Below the pieces are notes generated by a model, which saw nothing but the letters and a program-made list of their open reading frames with translations, searched no databases and was not told the DNA's origin. From contig CM055109.1 in the NCBI GenBank assembly GCA_029204225.1, positions 35,288,496 through 35,352,495 on the forward strand: a stretch of 64,000 nt of DNA. The letters are read 5' to 3'. The position numbers and the translations under genes are program-made. This DNA is from Diphasiastrum complanatum. Lineage: Eukaryota > Streptophyta > Lycopodiopsida > Lycopodiales > Lycopodiaceae. Of this stretch, positions 10,934 through 20,886 are shown piece after piece; the stretch's first letter is position 1, and each line of letters begins with the position of its first letter.

Positions 10934-11375
10934 TGTTAGGGACCCAACTCTCTCTTGGGTCCCAAACCCAAACTTGAGACTGGACGATGACTGGGCCTGT
11001 TGACTTGACCGGTGACTTGTGAACCTGCATGGTTGCCATGTGTCATGATCTAGGACGTGCGCATGGCTTGGAGTCTCTCACCTTGGAGGTATACAAGGAC
11101 TCATTTGCCATCCATTCTATCTACCTAGGAGGAGGTGGATGGAGAGCGTGTGCACGACCAGGATGAGTGCTAGCTTGAGGCGGGAGATGGCTGAGAGCCT
11201 AGGTAGTGGTATGGGACACTGTCTAGGATGGAGGTCGGATCTTGCTTGATATGGTCACAGGCCAGGGCACGGAGGGTGGACCCGAATTAGGTCCTATGGC
11301 GGGGTGGAACGTGAATCGTCCGGTCTCTTGTGGTTAACCGACACCTGGATGTTTGCAGTAAGTGAGAGTCTAACA
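10934..11375 (+). repeat. LTR with TGTTAG...CTAACA ends
   Basis: The 442-bp stretch begins TGTTAG and ends CTAACA, an inverted 6-bp terminus typical of LTRs. A primer-binding-like site follows at 11,377. It begins 12 bp beyond the 5' end of LINE copy B. No second copy is visible in the window, so the element is truncated. GC content is higher than in the surroundings. Confidence 0.7.
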
Positions 11376-11391
11376 TATGGTATCATAGCCA
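11376..11391 (+). other. Primer binding site after the LTR
   Basis: TATGGTATCATAGCCACTGC resembles the tRNA-Met site TGGTATCAGAGCC with one change (CATAG for CAGAG). It follows directly on the LTR end. Confidence 0.65.
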
Positions 11392-12099
11392 CTGCATGTC
11401 GAAAGCAGGTGTGTTGATCCGATGTTGTTTTCTTGTAAGTTTTTGATCTCTTGACGATATTTTTAAAAAGGCTGTTAAATGTGTTTTTTACCCACGTTTC
11501 GGTTCCTTCTAGTCGTCGTTTTTCAAGTTTTTTGTTGGAAAAAAAAAAGTTTTTGGCGTTGCGGTACCTTGCCACGTGGCACTGTCCAGGTCCGGACAGG
11601 TGGCAGGTTGCAGCGTGCAGCAGTTCCGCTCAGTTTGAATGAGCCGCACAGTAGTTGAAAAGACCAGTGGGACCCCTGCGAAGGCCTTTTGCCTGTGTAG
11701 CCCGTGGAATAGGGCAGGACAACGAAGAAGGTAGGAGGGGGGGGTGAGACCTGGCCGCCAGCTGGCAAGAAAGCTGGTAGGTGGCCAGAATTGCTTATGT
11801 GGAGGCAAGGTGGCAAGGCAAGGCCACTTGGCAAGGTGTAGGCAAGCATGGAGAGGGAGGCATGCCTCTCCTATGCAAGATATTCATGAGAAGAAGAGGT
11901 GGAGGTGGTGGTGCATCCTTCTCTTTGCTTTCTCTTATTCCTCATGGCAGCCATGGACAATACCATTTGGATTGTGAAGAGCCAGCAAGTTTAGAGTTGT
12001 ATCTACCCTCCTTGAGGTGCTTTTGATCTCTTTCAATTTTCTGTTTCTTAATTCACCTCTCTTCCTCTTGAGAAATGGATCCTAATCCTACCCCCTACA
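11392..12099 (+). other. Leader of the 10.9 kb LTR element running into the LTR end of element 3
   Basis: No reading frame is convincing. The middle part (11,560-11,900) is GC-rich with repeated GGTGGC/GGCAAGG words. The last about 100 bp end in CTACA directly before a second primer binding site, so the right part is the LTR of copia element 3. I cannot place the border between the two. Confidence 0.45.
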
Positions 12100-12113
12100 T
12101 GGTATTAGAGCCA
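12100..12113 (+). other. Primer binding site of copia element 3
   Basis: TGGTATTAGAGCCACTGG is a near match to the tRNA-Met site. The sequence after it (GCAAGCTTGTATG.TGGCGCCCTAC) is shared with the element 2 leader. Confidence 0.8.
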
Positions 12114-12119
12114 CTGGAT

Positions 12120-12790
12120 CTGCAGCAAGCTTGTATGCTGGCGCCCTACTAGAAGAGGAGCTTCTCTACTTTTTGTTCTGAAATTTCAGCATCTTGCTGA
12201 TCTTTCCAAGTGGAGTTTGGATCAGCTTTTTTGTCTCTTTTCAGGTTGAAGGAGGGCGCCCATCAGAGATCTTGGAGGAGCAATTTGTGGCACCAGAAAT
12301 CAGAATCTTAAATCTGATATTTATGCAACCAGTTTTCAGCAGGTTTTTTTTGGAGGAGGGCGCCCAGAAATCTGCTACTGATTTTTGGTTGTGGTGTCTC
12401 CTTAGCTTGCTGTTTTTGTTTTCAGATTTGCATTTGTGTAGGAGGGAGCCCAAAATTCAGCAAACCCTATTCAGGGTTAGGTCAACTTGTGGCTGGAAGT
12501 TTGCAGATTCTCAGCAAGCAGTAGGGTGCTTTCAACAGCCCTATTGGAGTGTGTGTTGATCACACTATTTGGCTTCCTAATTGGGTTTCGGTGTAGGCTT
12601 CAATCGAAGCTAACCTGATTTTCAAGAAGCTGGTTTTTTTGTGCAGAAAGACAGCCAACTATCCATTATCTTTTGGGCATTTTGGTTGCAGATTGAAAGA
12701 CATCTTGTGCTCCTACTTTCAGCTCTTTGTTTGTTGCAAATTTTTCTGAGTAGATTTGGTTTTGGAAAGGCTCTCTTTTCTATCTATTAC
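12120..12790 (+). repeat. Leader of element 3 with repeated GGAGGGCGCCC units
   Basis: Units at about 12,251, 12,355 and 12,442 carry GGAGGGCGCCC, GGAGGGCGCCC and GGAGGGAGCCC. They align with the three units of the element 2 leader. The downstream part to 12,800 is absent from element 2. Confidence 0.7.
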
Positions 12791-12813
12791 AAGCTGAAAT
12801 TCTGTTGGAGGTA

Positions 12814-13563
12814 ATGGCTAAAGAATCGGAAGCTATCGGTTCTTTGTTTAGTGAAGATCGGTTGGATGGCACAAACTACTCCTTGTGGAGTTACATGATG
12901 AAGAATCTTCTCATAGCGAAAGGGCTGTGGGATTTGGTCAATGGTGATGAGGAAAGGCCTCCTTCTTTGGCACTTTATACACCTCATTGATCATCATTAG
13001 CAACATCATCTTCTACATCTTCAGAAGAACAAAAGAAGTGGGATAGAAGGGATGCACAAGCACATTCTGTGGTTGCTCTTGTTGTGAAAAGATCTATCTT
13101 ACCTCATATTAGGTCTTGTAAGACATCTAAAAGTGCGTGGGATACACTTTATACTATGTATAGAGTCAAAAATCCAGCAAGAGTGGTGTATCTCAGAAAT
13201 CAACTTTCTTTGTTGAAGATGCAAGAAGGAAATCAAGTGACCAATCACTTGACGAAGATCAAGGATCTTCGTGAGGAGCTTCTCAATATTGATGAGATAA
13301 TTGAGGATGCTCAATTTGTTTCCATTATTCTCAACTCAGTACCTTCCTCTTATCTTCCATTTGTTTCATCTTTGAGTATCTCTCTTAGGGAACATCAACT
13401 CTCCTTTGATGAACTTGTTGGGCTGCTTCTTCAAGAGGAGCAAACGAGGCAAAATTTTGTGGGTGACACTCAACAAGATCAAGCTTTCTTCATGAAAGGC
13501 AAGGGCAAAGGCAAGTCAAAAGGATTATTGCAAGAAGTATGGGCACTTCATCAAGGATTGTAA
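12814..13563 (+). pseudogene. copia gag (element 3), one internal stop
   Basis: An ATG at 12,814 starts MAKESEAIGSLFSEDRLDGT and continues NYSLWSYMMKNLLIAKGLWD, the conserved copia gag head. A TGA at 12,988 interrupts the frame, which then reopens in the same phase (SSLATSSSTSSEEQKKWDRRD) through the UBN2-like gag core to 13,563. The zinc knuckle has lost its first cysteine through a small deletion near 13,523 and is out of frame. The frame is otherwise well kept, which points to a fairly recent copy. Confidence 0.82.
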
Positions 13564-13612
13564 GAAGAAGCTTGCGAAAGAGGGAATTGATACTAGTGCT
13601 TCACTTGCTACT

Positions 13613-14620
13613 TTGGAGCAAGAGCTTGAAGCTAGTGGTGATCTCTTCAACCAAGACTATGCTTTTGTGTCTAATATTGCTTCCACTAGTACTTCTACAT
13701 CTATGAGGAATTCAGATTCTGTTTTGCAAGTTGCTGATTTTCAGCCCGTTGAGTGGGTGATTGATAGTGGTGCTACTCTAACTTCTCACAAAGAAGCATT
13801 CACTAAATTAGTGAAAGTGCAAAATGGAAGCAAGGTACAATGTGCAAATAATGCATCTTATTCTGTTCATGGAATTGGAATTGTAGCCATCATTTTACCT
13901 GATGGTGAAGAAAAGTACATTAAGAATGTGCTTTATGTTTCGGGAATCAAGAAGAATCTTCTTTCGGTTGAAGCAAGGACTAGTTGTTGAGTTCAAAGAA
14001 GATAAGTGTCTTGTCAAGGATCCTAAAAGATCTCTCTTGATTATTGTTTCGGGAACAATGCATGCTGGCTTATTCATTATGGATACCTATGAGCGACGAA
14101 TTCCCTCTATATGTCTTGTTGCTTCTACATCACAATCATTGGAATTGGCTGAATTGTGGCACGCAAGGTTTGGGCATCTCAACTTTGCAAGTTTGAAAAA
14201 GCTGAAGACATTTAATATGGTAGAAGATTTTCCTACTATTGAGCAGCCGGAAGGGCATGTATGCGAGGGGTGCATACTTGGAAAGTTTCAAAGGAAACCT
14301 TTTCCAATTGATGGAACTATAAGGGTTCTTGATAAACTTGATTTGGTTCATAGTGATGTTTGTGGTCCAATGAGGACCGAATCCATTGGAAAGTGCATCT
14401 ATTTTGTGACTTTTATTGATGACTTTTCCCGTTTTACATAAATCTATCCTATGAAGGCTAAATCGGAAGTTTTTCAACATTTCAAAGATTTTCTAGCAAT
14501 GGTGGAAAATCAGTTTGGGCATATTTTGAAGGCCCTACGCACCGATCGAGGAGGGGAGTACAAAAAGAGTACGTTCGGTGCATTTCTTCGAGAGAAGGGA
14601 ATTTTACAGTCGTGATGTGC
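13613..14620 (+). pseudogene. copia protease and integrase, truncated (element 3)
   Basis: The protease motif is EWVIDSGATLTSHKEAF, where the HM that normally follows DSGAT.. is deleted. After a frameshift near 13,960 the frame reads WHARFGHLNFASLKKLKTF, then the zinc region CEGCILGKFQRKPF and DLVHSDVCGPM with FIDDFSRFT. A TAA at 14,440 replaces the following Trp. The second half of the core is deleted at about 14,605. Confidence 0.82.
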
Positions 14621-14789
14621 ATTTTGATGAAAAGAATTCATTAGATATGGCCCCAACTCATATCTTGAAGGGGGACAGCCCACATAGTGTGAATGTTGAA
14701 GTTTTTCCAGATTTGGTACCATCTTCTATTGCTGGAGATAAGGGGCAGCAATCAACCAGTTTCGAACTGCCCAACACCTCATCAAGTTT

Positions 14790-15003
14790 ATTTAGGCCAT
14801 CTTAAGTTTGTCTTAAGTTCAGTTGGACCCAATTTTGGTCATGTATTGAGTCGTGGGTCCTTAGAGGTCTAATTTGGTTTAGGGGCACTAACTTGACTTT
14901 TGGAGGTGCCTTACATTCAGTAAGTAGGTAGAGTACATATTTTGCTTATTGTGTCACATTTTTCAGTTTGGCTAACCATTGCTTTCCATTGCTCTTGTTG
15001 TTG

Positions 15004-15056
<53 letters not shown>

Positions 15057-15141
15057 AGTTGGGCGCCCAGCCTCTTCTCTCGTTTCTTGTGGAGCTTGAT
15101 TGATAACTAGATCTCGGTGACTTGACTCTTACTTTCCTACA
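14790..15141 (+). repeat. Partial 3' LTR of element 3 with an internal (TC)n
   Basis: It shares TTTAGGCCAT, TGGACCCAATTTTGGTCATG and GTCGTGGGTCCTTAGAGGTC with the LTR at 3172-3383. It contains (TC)24 at 15,007-15,054 followed by TTGGGCGCCCAGCC. It ends in CTACA at about 15,141. The left part is missing. Confidence 0.75.
15007..15054. repeat. (TC)24 microsatellite inside the LTR
   Basis: Forty-eight bases of pure TC within the element 3 LTR. The element 2 LTR lacks it, so it expanded, or was lost from element 2, after the copies split. Confidence 0.95.
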
Positions 15142-16016
15142 ACCCCTCCATTGTGTGGATTCCATGTGCCGCACACTCACTGGACCTCCTCCTTCATTCC
15201 ATCGGGCGTCTGCCTTGGGTCAGTGAGGTTCTCAAGAAGGTTGCAATTGTGGACTGCATCACACGCAAGCGCCGCACCACTGCTCTTTTCTGCACATTCA
15301 GCAGGTACGAGACTACTTATTTTTAAGCTCTTTGACAGTTTCGTTGCACACGCCAATAATTCCAGGGATTAGGGTTTACGGTTGCAAATGCTTTTTGTTG
15401 TGCGGTTCTTATTTCGTTTTGCAATGCAGGCTGGATTTGAAGAAGTCTGCTCCCACGCATTTCGCCTACCAGTTCATCATGCTCGAGCGGCTACACCGGC
15501 TGAAGGGCACATGGCCACTTCGGTAGAGTTCACGGCCATGGACCTGCCCCAGACCCCAGAGGGCTTGGCCTTCCACAACCTCCTCTTCATGTAGCCCTTC
15601 TAGTTTGATATGGAGCAACTCATGGATGTCATATGCGCCCCATGTATTCTGTTCTGCTCGATCAAGAGGGGTGCACGATGGGCCTCATATACGAGTTCTT
15701 GGACCGCATATGCGAGTCTCTCGCGCATTTCGATCTGGACGCGGCCAGATATACCTTTTTCCGTTCACGAACTTTCTTTCCATTCACACTCTATTTTGTG
15801 TTGGTGTCGTAGCACGCAATTATGTAGTTGTTGCTTCCACATGGTATGTTTCACAGGTTGGCGCCTATTAGGCGGTTGTGGGCGCGGCGATGGCAGAAGT
15901 TTCACCGGCCGATTCACAGTGTAGCCCACATACTTCATCCGTTGTGGCAGAGCGATCGGCAGTACAAAGATGGGGAGTTGCGTGCGGACTGGTTCACATA
16001 CATCCTTTGTGTTTGT
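15142..16016 (+). pseudogene. hAT (DUF659-type) transposase fragment with introns
   Basis: The first exon reads IVWIPCAAHSLDLLLHSIGR, matching the CAAHCLDLML signature of plant hAT/DUF659 transposases. A GT-AG intron is likely at 15,305-15,429, after which the frame reads LDLKKSAPTHFAYQFIMLER, the usual next block. A frameshift follows, then EFTAMDLPQTPEGLAFHN, MGLIYEFLDRICESLAHFD and, after a second likely intron ending near 15,857, RRLWARRWQKFHRPIHSVAH, which matches the W...HRPLHAAAYFLNP block. Several frameshifts make it a pseudogene. It abuts the 3' LTR of element 3, which may have inserted into it. Confidence 0.8.
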
Positions 16017-16238
16017 TGATTTGTAGAGTAACCAAACAAAAGGTGTAACATTTTGCGTGTTTTGAGGTGCTTGTGTTGTGTGCATCCTTGATTCCATAGC
16101 TTGAGGAAAACAATTGCAATAAACCTGCTGCTCACAGTTTTAAACGCCAAGGTGGTCTTTCTGAACTTGGATATTCTCTTAAATTAATGGATGTTCACTG
16201 TCGTGATGGATATACATAACACCAATTAAGAAGAATAT

Positions 16239-16452
16239 GCAGCTTTCCATTCGACGGCCCTGTTTCTCCAAACGGGATCCGTTCCAGGTGCCGTCTGTTT
16301 CTGCCAGTGGACATCCTCGATAGGAACCTGTGGGAACATGCAGGACGAGGAACGGACCGACGGTCAGCCCATAACGTCCGTCCGAAGTTCGACATTAAAC
16401 AGGGCTTCAAGGACACTTCGTCGGTCGGGACCTGAAAACATTTGGAATTGAC
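16239..16452. repeat. GC-rich direct repeat, copy 1
   Basis: This 214-bp unit runs from GCAGCTTTCCATTCGACGGC to CATTTGGAATTGAC. It recurs at 16,597-16,802 with scattered changes and small deletions. It is richer in G and C than its surroundings. It has no coding frame and no clear TG/CA ends. Confidence 0.85.
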
Positions 16453-16596
16453 CTAAATGGTCAGGAATGCAGTCCACAGGTTCGTGAACTCGATACGGAC
16501 CTAACGGACTTGGCCTTGCTCGATTCGGGTATCGTTTGGTCAAAATGGGCCTTCGGGAGAGAAACGCAATTAGGTCACGCGAAACGGACCAGTTTT
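16453..16596. other. Spacer between the GC-rich direct repeats
   Basis: 144 bp of similar composition with no frame and no recognisable primer binding site. With the flanking repeats it makes a 564-bp unit that looks like a small repeat-bounded insertion. Confidence 0.4.
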
Positions 16597-16802
16597 GCAG
16601 CTTTCTGTTCGACGGCCCCATTTCTCCAAACGGGATCCGTTTTAGGTGCCGTCTGTTTCGGCTAGTGGACAAGCTCGATAGGAACCTGCGGGAACAGACA
16701 GGACGAGGAACTGACCGATGGTCAACCCAGAACGTCCGTCGACGTTAAACAGGGCTTCAGGGACACTTCGTCGGTCAGGACCTGAAAACATTTGGAATTG
16801 AC
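16597..16802. repeat. GC-rich direct repeat, copy 2
   Basis: This is the second copy of the unit at 16,239-16,452, in the same orientation, with starts 358 bp apart. Shared blocks include AAACGGGATCCGTT, CTCGATAGGAACCTG and ACACTTCGTCGGTC. Confidence 0.85.
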
Positions 16803-17613
16803 TACTTGTGTATGTACCTTTTTCATGGAGAAGTAAAACTGCAATTCTATTAGGGTTTAGGGTTGAAGTTGTAGCATAAGTAATTAGTAAGCTGTTGAAG
16901 TTCATCCGGGGAGAAACCGATCTCATCATATAAGACATAGTAGTGTGTGGTTCCCTGTAGTGAATGACACAGTTTTGCTTAGTAGTTCAAAGGATTTAAT
17001 TGGCAAAACTTTCCACCACATACATCAGCCATTGGGAAGCTTTGAAGCTATACTGAGACTTACAATGATGCCTGCACGACTACATAGAAAGAAATCATAA
17101 TCTCGAGGATGGCAAACATCACGGTCCAGAATAGGGGGCTATGGCCAAATCAACTTTCAGCCTTCTACATTTTGGTTGTGCACATAGCCTCGCTGTCGAT
17201 GGCACACACAAAAGTACTTTGCATCAACAAATTCAGGCTCTATGCCAGCAAAATGTTGTATAATGGTATCCCATGCTATCTTGGGCATTGAAGCCACATC
17301 TTCATAACAATAACAGACCTTGGTAGCATAGGGTCTAAAATCGCTGCTGGAAACACAAGCAGAGCAACATTTCAGGAAATATAACCATGCCTCAAGAAAT
17401 TACTGGCGTTGACTTACATATGGATCTGAACACAAACAAAAATCTGCCAAGACTATGAGGTAGTATAAATTGAAAAAGTCCCATTCCTTGCGATCCGATC
17501 ATCCCATTTTGTTCTGCTGCAGCCGTGACAGAATCCCTATTTCCTTTCTGTGTTGCTGTTGGATTTTTGAATCTGCATTGCCTGGATCATAAGGCAATTG
17601 TGCCTCTTTCATC
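16803..17613. other. Spacer without recognised features
   Basis: Only short frames are present. The 3' LTR of element 4 should lie in the lower part of this stretch, but nothing here resembles the LTR at 20,489-20,886. Confidence 0.5.
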
Positions 17614-18276
17614 TCATTTTTTAGCAAGCTGAATGCAACTCTGATTGTCACACCAAAGAACTGTAGGTTCAACTTGTTCTATGTGAATATCTTTTAGAAT
17701 CCTTCGTAACCAAATTGCTTCACAAGTCGCTGATGTAGTAGCCCTATACTCTGCCTCTGTAGAAGATAAAGCAATTGTTGGTTGCTTTTTACTACTCCAA
17801 GATATGGCTCCTGTTCCAAGATTTAATGCATATCCTATAGTCGATCTTCTATCTTCTGCATTTCCTGCCCAGTCCTCAAGTTTTATTTTTGTTCCTTTAC
17901 CATAATAAATGCCATACCTGAGTGTCCCTTTGACATAACGCAAAATCCTTTTTGCCGCTTTCCAATGGCAAACTTTTGGTAAAGACATGAATTGACTCAC
18001 CATGCTCACTGCATATGAAATGTCTGGTCGAGTAGTCGTTAGATAAATAAGACTACCTACAAGCTGCCTATAAAGCGTTTCATTCACACTTTCAGAATTT
18101 TCCTCTTTTGTTAGCTTTACACTTGGATCATAAGGTGTAGAAATGGACTTACAATCAAGCATGCTAAACTTCTTGAGTAACTCTCTTGCATACTTTGCTT
18201 GTGATATCAAAAGATTTTCCTTTGACCTCCAAACTTCAATACCCAAACAATATTGAAGTCTCTCCAAATCTTTCAT
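17614..18276 (-). pseudogene. copia RT C-terminus and RNase H (element 4)
   Basis: An open frame of 220 codons starts MKDLERLQYCLGIEVWRSKE and passes through SRPDISYAV-type TTRPDISYAVSMVSQFM. RNase H follows with DWAGNAEDRRSTIGYALNLG and [11 protein letters not shown], then the DNQSCIQLAKK block. These are standard copia RT-thumb and RNase H motifs. It is in a different frame from the upstream RT block. Confidence 0.88.
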
Positions 18277-18314
18277 ATCAAACTCCAGTGAAAGATTGTT
18301 CTTTATCTTCTTTA

Positions 18315-18614
18315 TTAATGACTTATTTGACCCTGTGATAATACGACCATTACATAGAGAACAATAATGACTATGTCATCCGAATCTTTCAAAATATATA
18401 GTGTTGACTCAGACATGCTTTTATGAAAATTCTGCTTCAAAAAATAATTGTTGATGCGAGTATACCATGCTCTAGGCGCTTGTTTCAACCCATATAGTGC
18501 TTTCTTTAACTTGCAAACAAAATTCTCTTTGCCTTCAACCTCATAACCCTGGGGCTGCTCCAAATAAACCTCCTCTTCAAGGTAACCATTCAAGAAAGCA
18601 CCCTTGACATCCAT
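18315..18614 (-). pseudogene. copia reverse transcriptase, fingers and palm (element 4)
   Basis: The frame reads [20 protein letters not shown], then [19 protein letters not shown]. The catalytic strand reads [11 protein letters not shown] where LYVDDLV is expected, so the two aspartates are lost to a frameshift or deletion near 18,345. This RT would be inactive. Confidence 0.85.
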
Positions 18615-18734
18615 TTGCTAGATATCCCATCCAAAATGAGATGCAATTGCCAAAACACTTCTCAAAGTATTCATCTTAGCAGCTAATTGGTTTCTTACCT
18701 GCTGGAAGTTCAACAAGATCCCATGTCTCATTTT

Positions 18735-19213
18735 TCAGAATAGAATTGTACTCCTCATCCATAGCAGTCTTCCAAACTTGTTCCTTTGCAGCATCTTCAT
18801 AAAATAAAGGATCCTCTGAATCCGAAGCCATAAACGCATAATGCATTTCTTCACCATCTCACAATAGTTGACACTTGAACGTGTCAATCTCTTAGCTTGT
18901 TGACTCAATTCTCCCTCATCCAACATTTGACTATCTTTTATAGTCTCAAAATACCATCTTGGTAACTTCTTTGTAGGTGACGTAGAAGGAGAATAAGTAT
19001 CAAATACTCTTGACCTTTCCTTACGTTTACCAAGATCCACCTGTGTACACACCCTTGGTACAACTTGTGTAGAAGCTGTATCACATGGACCTGTATCTTC
19101 CTGAACTCATCTATAAGAGGAGTTTTTGATGTAGGAGAAAATACATCCTCCTCATGATCTTCTAGGTTAGAAGACTCCATCTCTTTGAACACGACATCCC
19201 TGCTCATATTCAC
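18735..19213 (-). pseudogene. copia linker and RT N-terminus (element 4)
   Basis: The start NMSRDVVFKEMESSNLE is the SRDV.F.E block that follows integrase. The region then has an acidic linker, and KLPRWYFETIKDSQ, with several frameshifts. Confidence 0.75.
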
Positions 19214-19259
19214 CTTCTAACTGGTAAGATTATAAAGGCGATATGCCTTCTCCTCCTCA

Positions 19260-19835
19260 TCATAAACACTTGATTGCCTTTGAATCAAGTTTTTGACGAT
19301 TATCTTTAGGAATATGAGCAAATGCAACACAACCAAAAACTCGTAGATGATCCACTTTAGGTTTTATACATGGGAAAGCTTCTTCTGGAGTTCGATTTAG
19401 AACAGCTTTTGTAGGGCTTCTGTTAAGTAAGTAAACTACTGTACTAACTGCTTTGCCCCACAAATGATTCTTGAGGTTCTTACCTCGTAGCATGCTTCGA
19501 GCACTCTCCACAATAGACCTACTCACCGTTTCATATGTATTCCTAAGAATATCCCATGCATCCTTAGGCTCGACTACATTCCTGATCAGAGGAATAACCT
19601 TATCCTTCATGGATAAGTTGATGATATGATGCGCACTTTGCACCCATTTCTCAAATGCCCTTCTATCTTGATCATTGAGATCGTCAGCCATCACCTCTTG
19701 TCCCATGAAAATTTCCCAATAATCTTTGTCCTGAAGTATATTCTGAAGTTTGAACTTCCACAAGCTGTAGTTAGATCCATCTAACTTGCTTGACTTCGGT
19801 AAAAGATTCATGCAAACTCCCCATCTGTCGTACAA
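19260..19835 (-). pseudogene. copia gag fused in frame to integrase C-terminus (element 4)
   Basis: One 191-codon frame starts as gag (KLDGSNYSLWKFKLQNILQD, then the gag core to about DILRNTYETVS). It then becomes integrase C-terminus: SIVESARSMLRGKNLKNHLW, then AVSTVVYLLNRSPTKAVLNR and LRVFGCVAFAHIP. The junction is near 19,525. The missing part would include the rest of gag, protease and the integrase zinc and catalytic domains. The fusion is open, but nothing shows it is expressed. Confidence 0.82.
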
Positions 19836-20474
19836 AAAATGATAGGATTTCTTCTAAGAATCTGATTGCATGCAACAATTTATTAATTGTCGCCCGCCCT
19901 GGATAGCACCTGTCCAAATACTACCTATCTGATCACTGCTTGTCTGGTTGATGCCATCCTCAGCTGTTGCCTCCCTCAGATAATACCTGTCTCAGACGCT
20001 GCCTCTATCCAGACCTGTCTAGGTGCTGCTGTCCTCAGGTAGAACCTGTCCTGGCTGCTACCTTCACTAGCTGCTGCCGCCTCAGATGAACCTGCACCAC
20101 ATAAAACCTGCACAAGATAAAACCTGCCCTCAGATTAAATCTGCACCAGTTCTGACCTGCTGTTCAGGTGCGCCTGCACCAGATCTGTATGCACTAGAAA
20201 AAGCCTGTTCTGCTATTCTGGATGCTGCCTCCCTCAGATCTGCCTGACTGGTACTTTTGCCTGTCCAGAAGCTGCCACCCTCAGTAAACGCCTGCTCCTG
20301 CTGATTTCTTACTACCTGCGCCAGATGTGACCTCGACCAGAAAATTTACACAGGATGGCGCCTCCACCAGATGCGGCCTTCACCAAATAGCACTTCCACT
20401 AGATGCGATCTCCACAAGTAAAACCTGCAGCGCTGATCTTCTCCTTCCTTCTGTAGATCCCGATCTTAACGAGA
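19836..20474 (-). repeat. Leader of element 4 with degenerate short repeats
   Basis: About 450 bp (20,000-20,460) are built from degenerate units of roughly 18-25 bp. On the + strand these are variants of ACCTGCACCAGAT, CCTGTCCAG and CTGCC.CCCTCAG. They are not pure enough to be a microsatellite. They lie between the primer binding site and gag. Confidence 0.65.
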
Positions 20475-20488
20475 TGGCTCTGATATCA
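20475..20488 (-). other. Primer binding site of element 4
   Basis: On the - strand TGATATCAGAGCC directly follows the LTR end. It matches the tRNA-Met site with one change. Confidence 0.82.
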
Positions 20489-20886
20489 TGATAGAAGTCA
20501 GAAATCGGAGTAAATTAATCTTATTAGTACTCACACAAAACATCAATCACAAGAGGAAGAAGATGGACTGCAAGAAGCTATGCTTCATAAACTGGAAACT
20601 GAGATAACAATGGAGGTGGGCGCCCATCTGCTCTTATAGAGACTGCCCAAAAACAAAAGCAAAAGCTATCCTTCTACAATAGCAATTGGAATGCTAATTA
20701 TGAAGTCTTAACAATAGAAATCTATGCTAAATAGTTAAAATAGATTTCTATACTATTCTAGCAAAACTGGTACTAATTTAGGTACCTATACTAAAAATAG
20801 ATAGTGCCTATACTAATAATAAAAATAGGCCTTCTAGCAGGCAGGCTGGCCTTTACAATGAATTAATTAACCATTAATTCCTAACA
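20489..20886 (-). repeat. 5' LTR of element 4 (398 bp)
   Basis: On the - strand it begins TGTTAGGAATTAATGG and ends CTTCTATCA, next to the primer binding site. It carries the palindrome GGGCGCCC near 20,617. No partner LTR is seen. Confidence 0.78.

Larger units (their letters stand above)
12100..15141 (+). mobile_element. Ty1/copia element 3, deletion derivative lacking RT and RNase H
   Basis: It is close in sequence to element 2 and keeps a full leader and gag. Protease and the first half of integrase follow. A deletion at about 14,605 joins the integrase core (GAFLREKGIL in register with element 2) to the SRDVHFDEKNS linker. A second deletion at about 14,789 joins the linker to LTR sequence at a TTTA microhomology, so RT and RNase H are absent. 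It could only have moved with proteins from another copy. Confidence 0.85.
17614..20886 (-). mobile_element. Ty1/copia element 4 with 5' LTR, 3' truncated
   Basis: On the - strand the order is LTR (20,886-20,489), primer binding site, long leader, gag fused to integrase, linker, RT and RNase H, ending at 17,614. No 3' LTR was found. A large in-frame deletion removes the gag C-terminus, protease and integrase catalytic core. RT and RNase H are fairly well kept. Confidence 0.88.
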
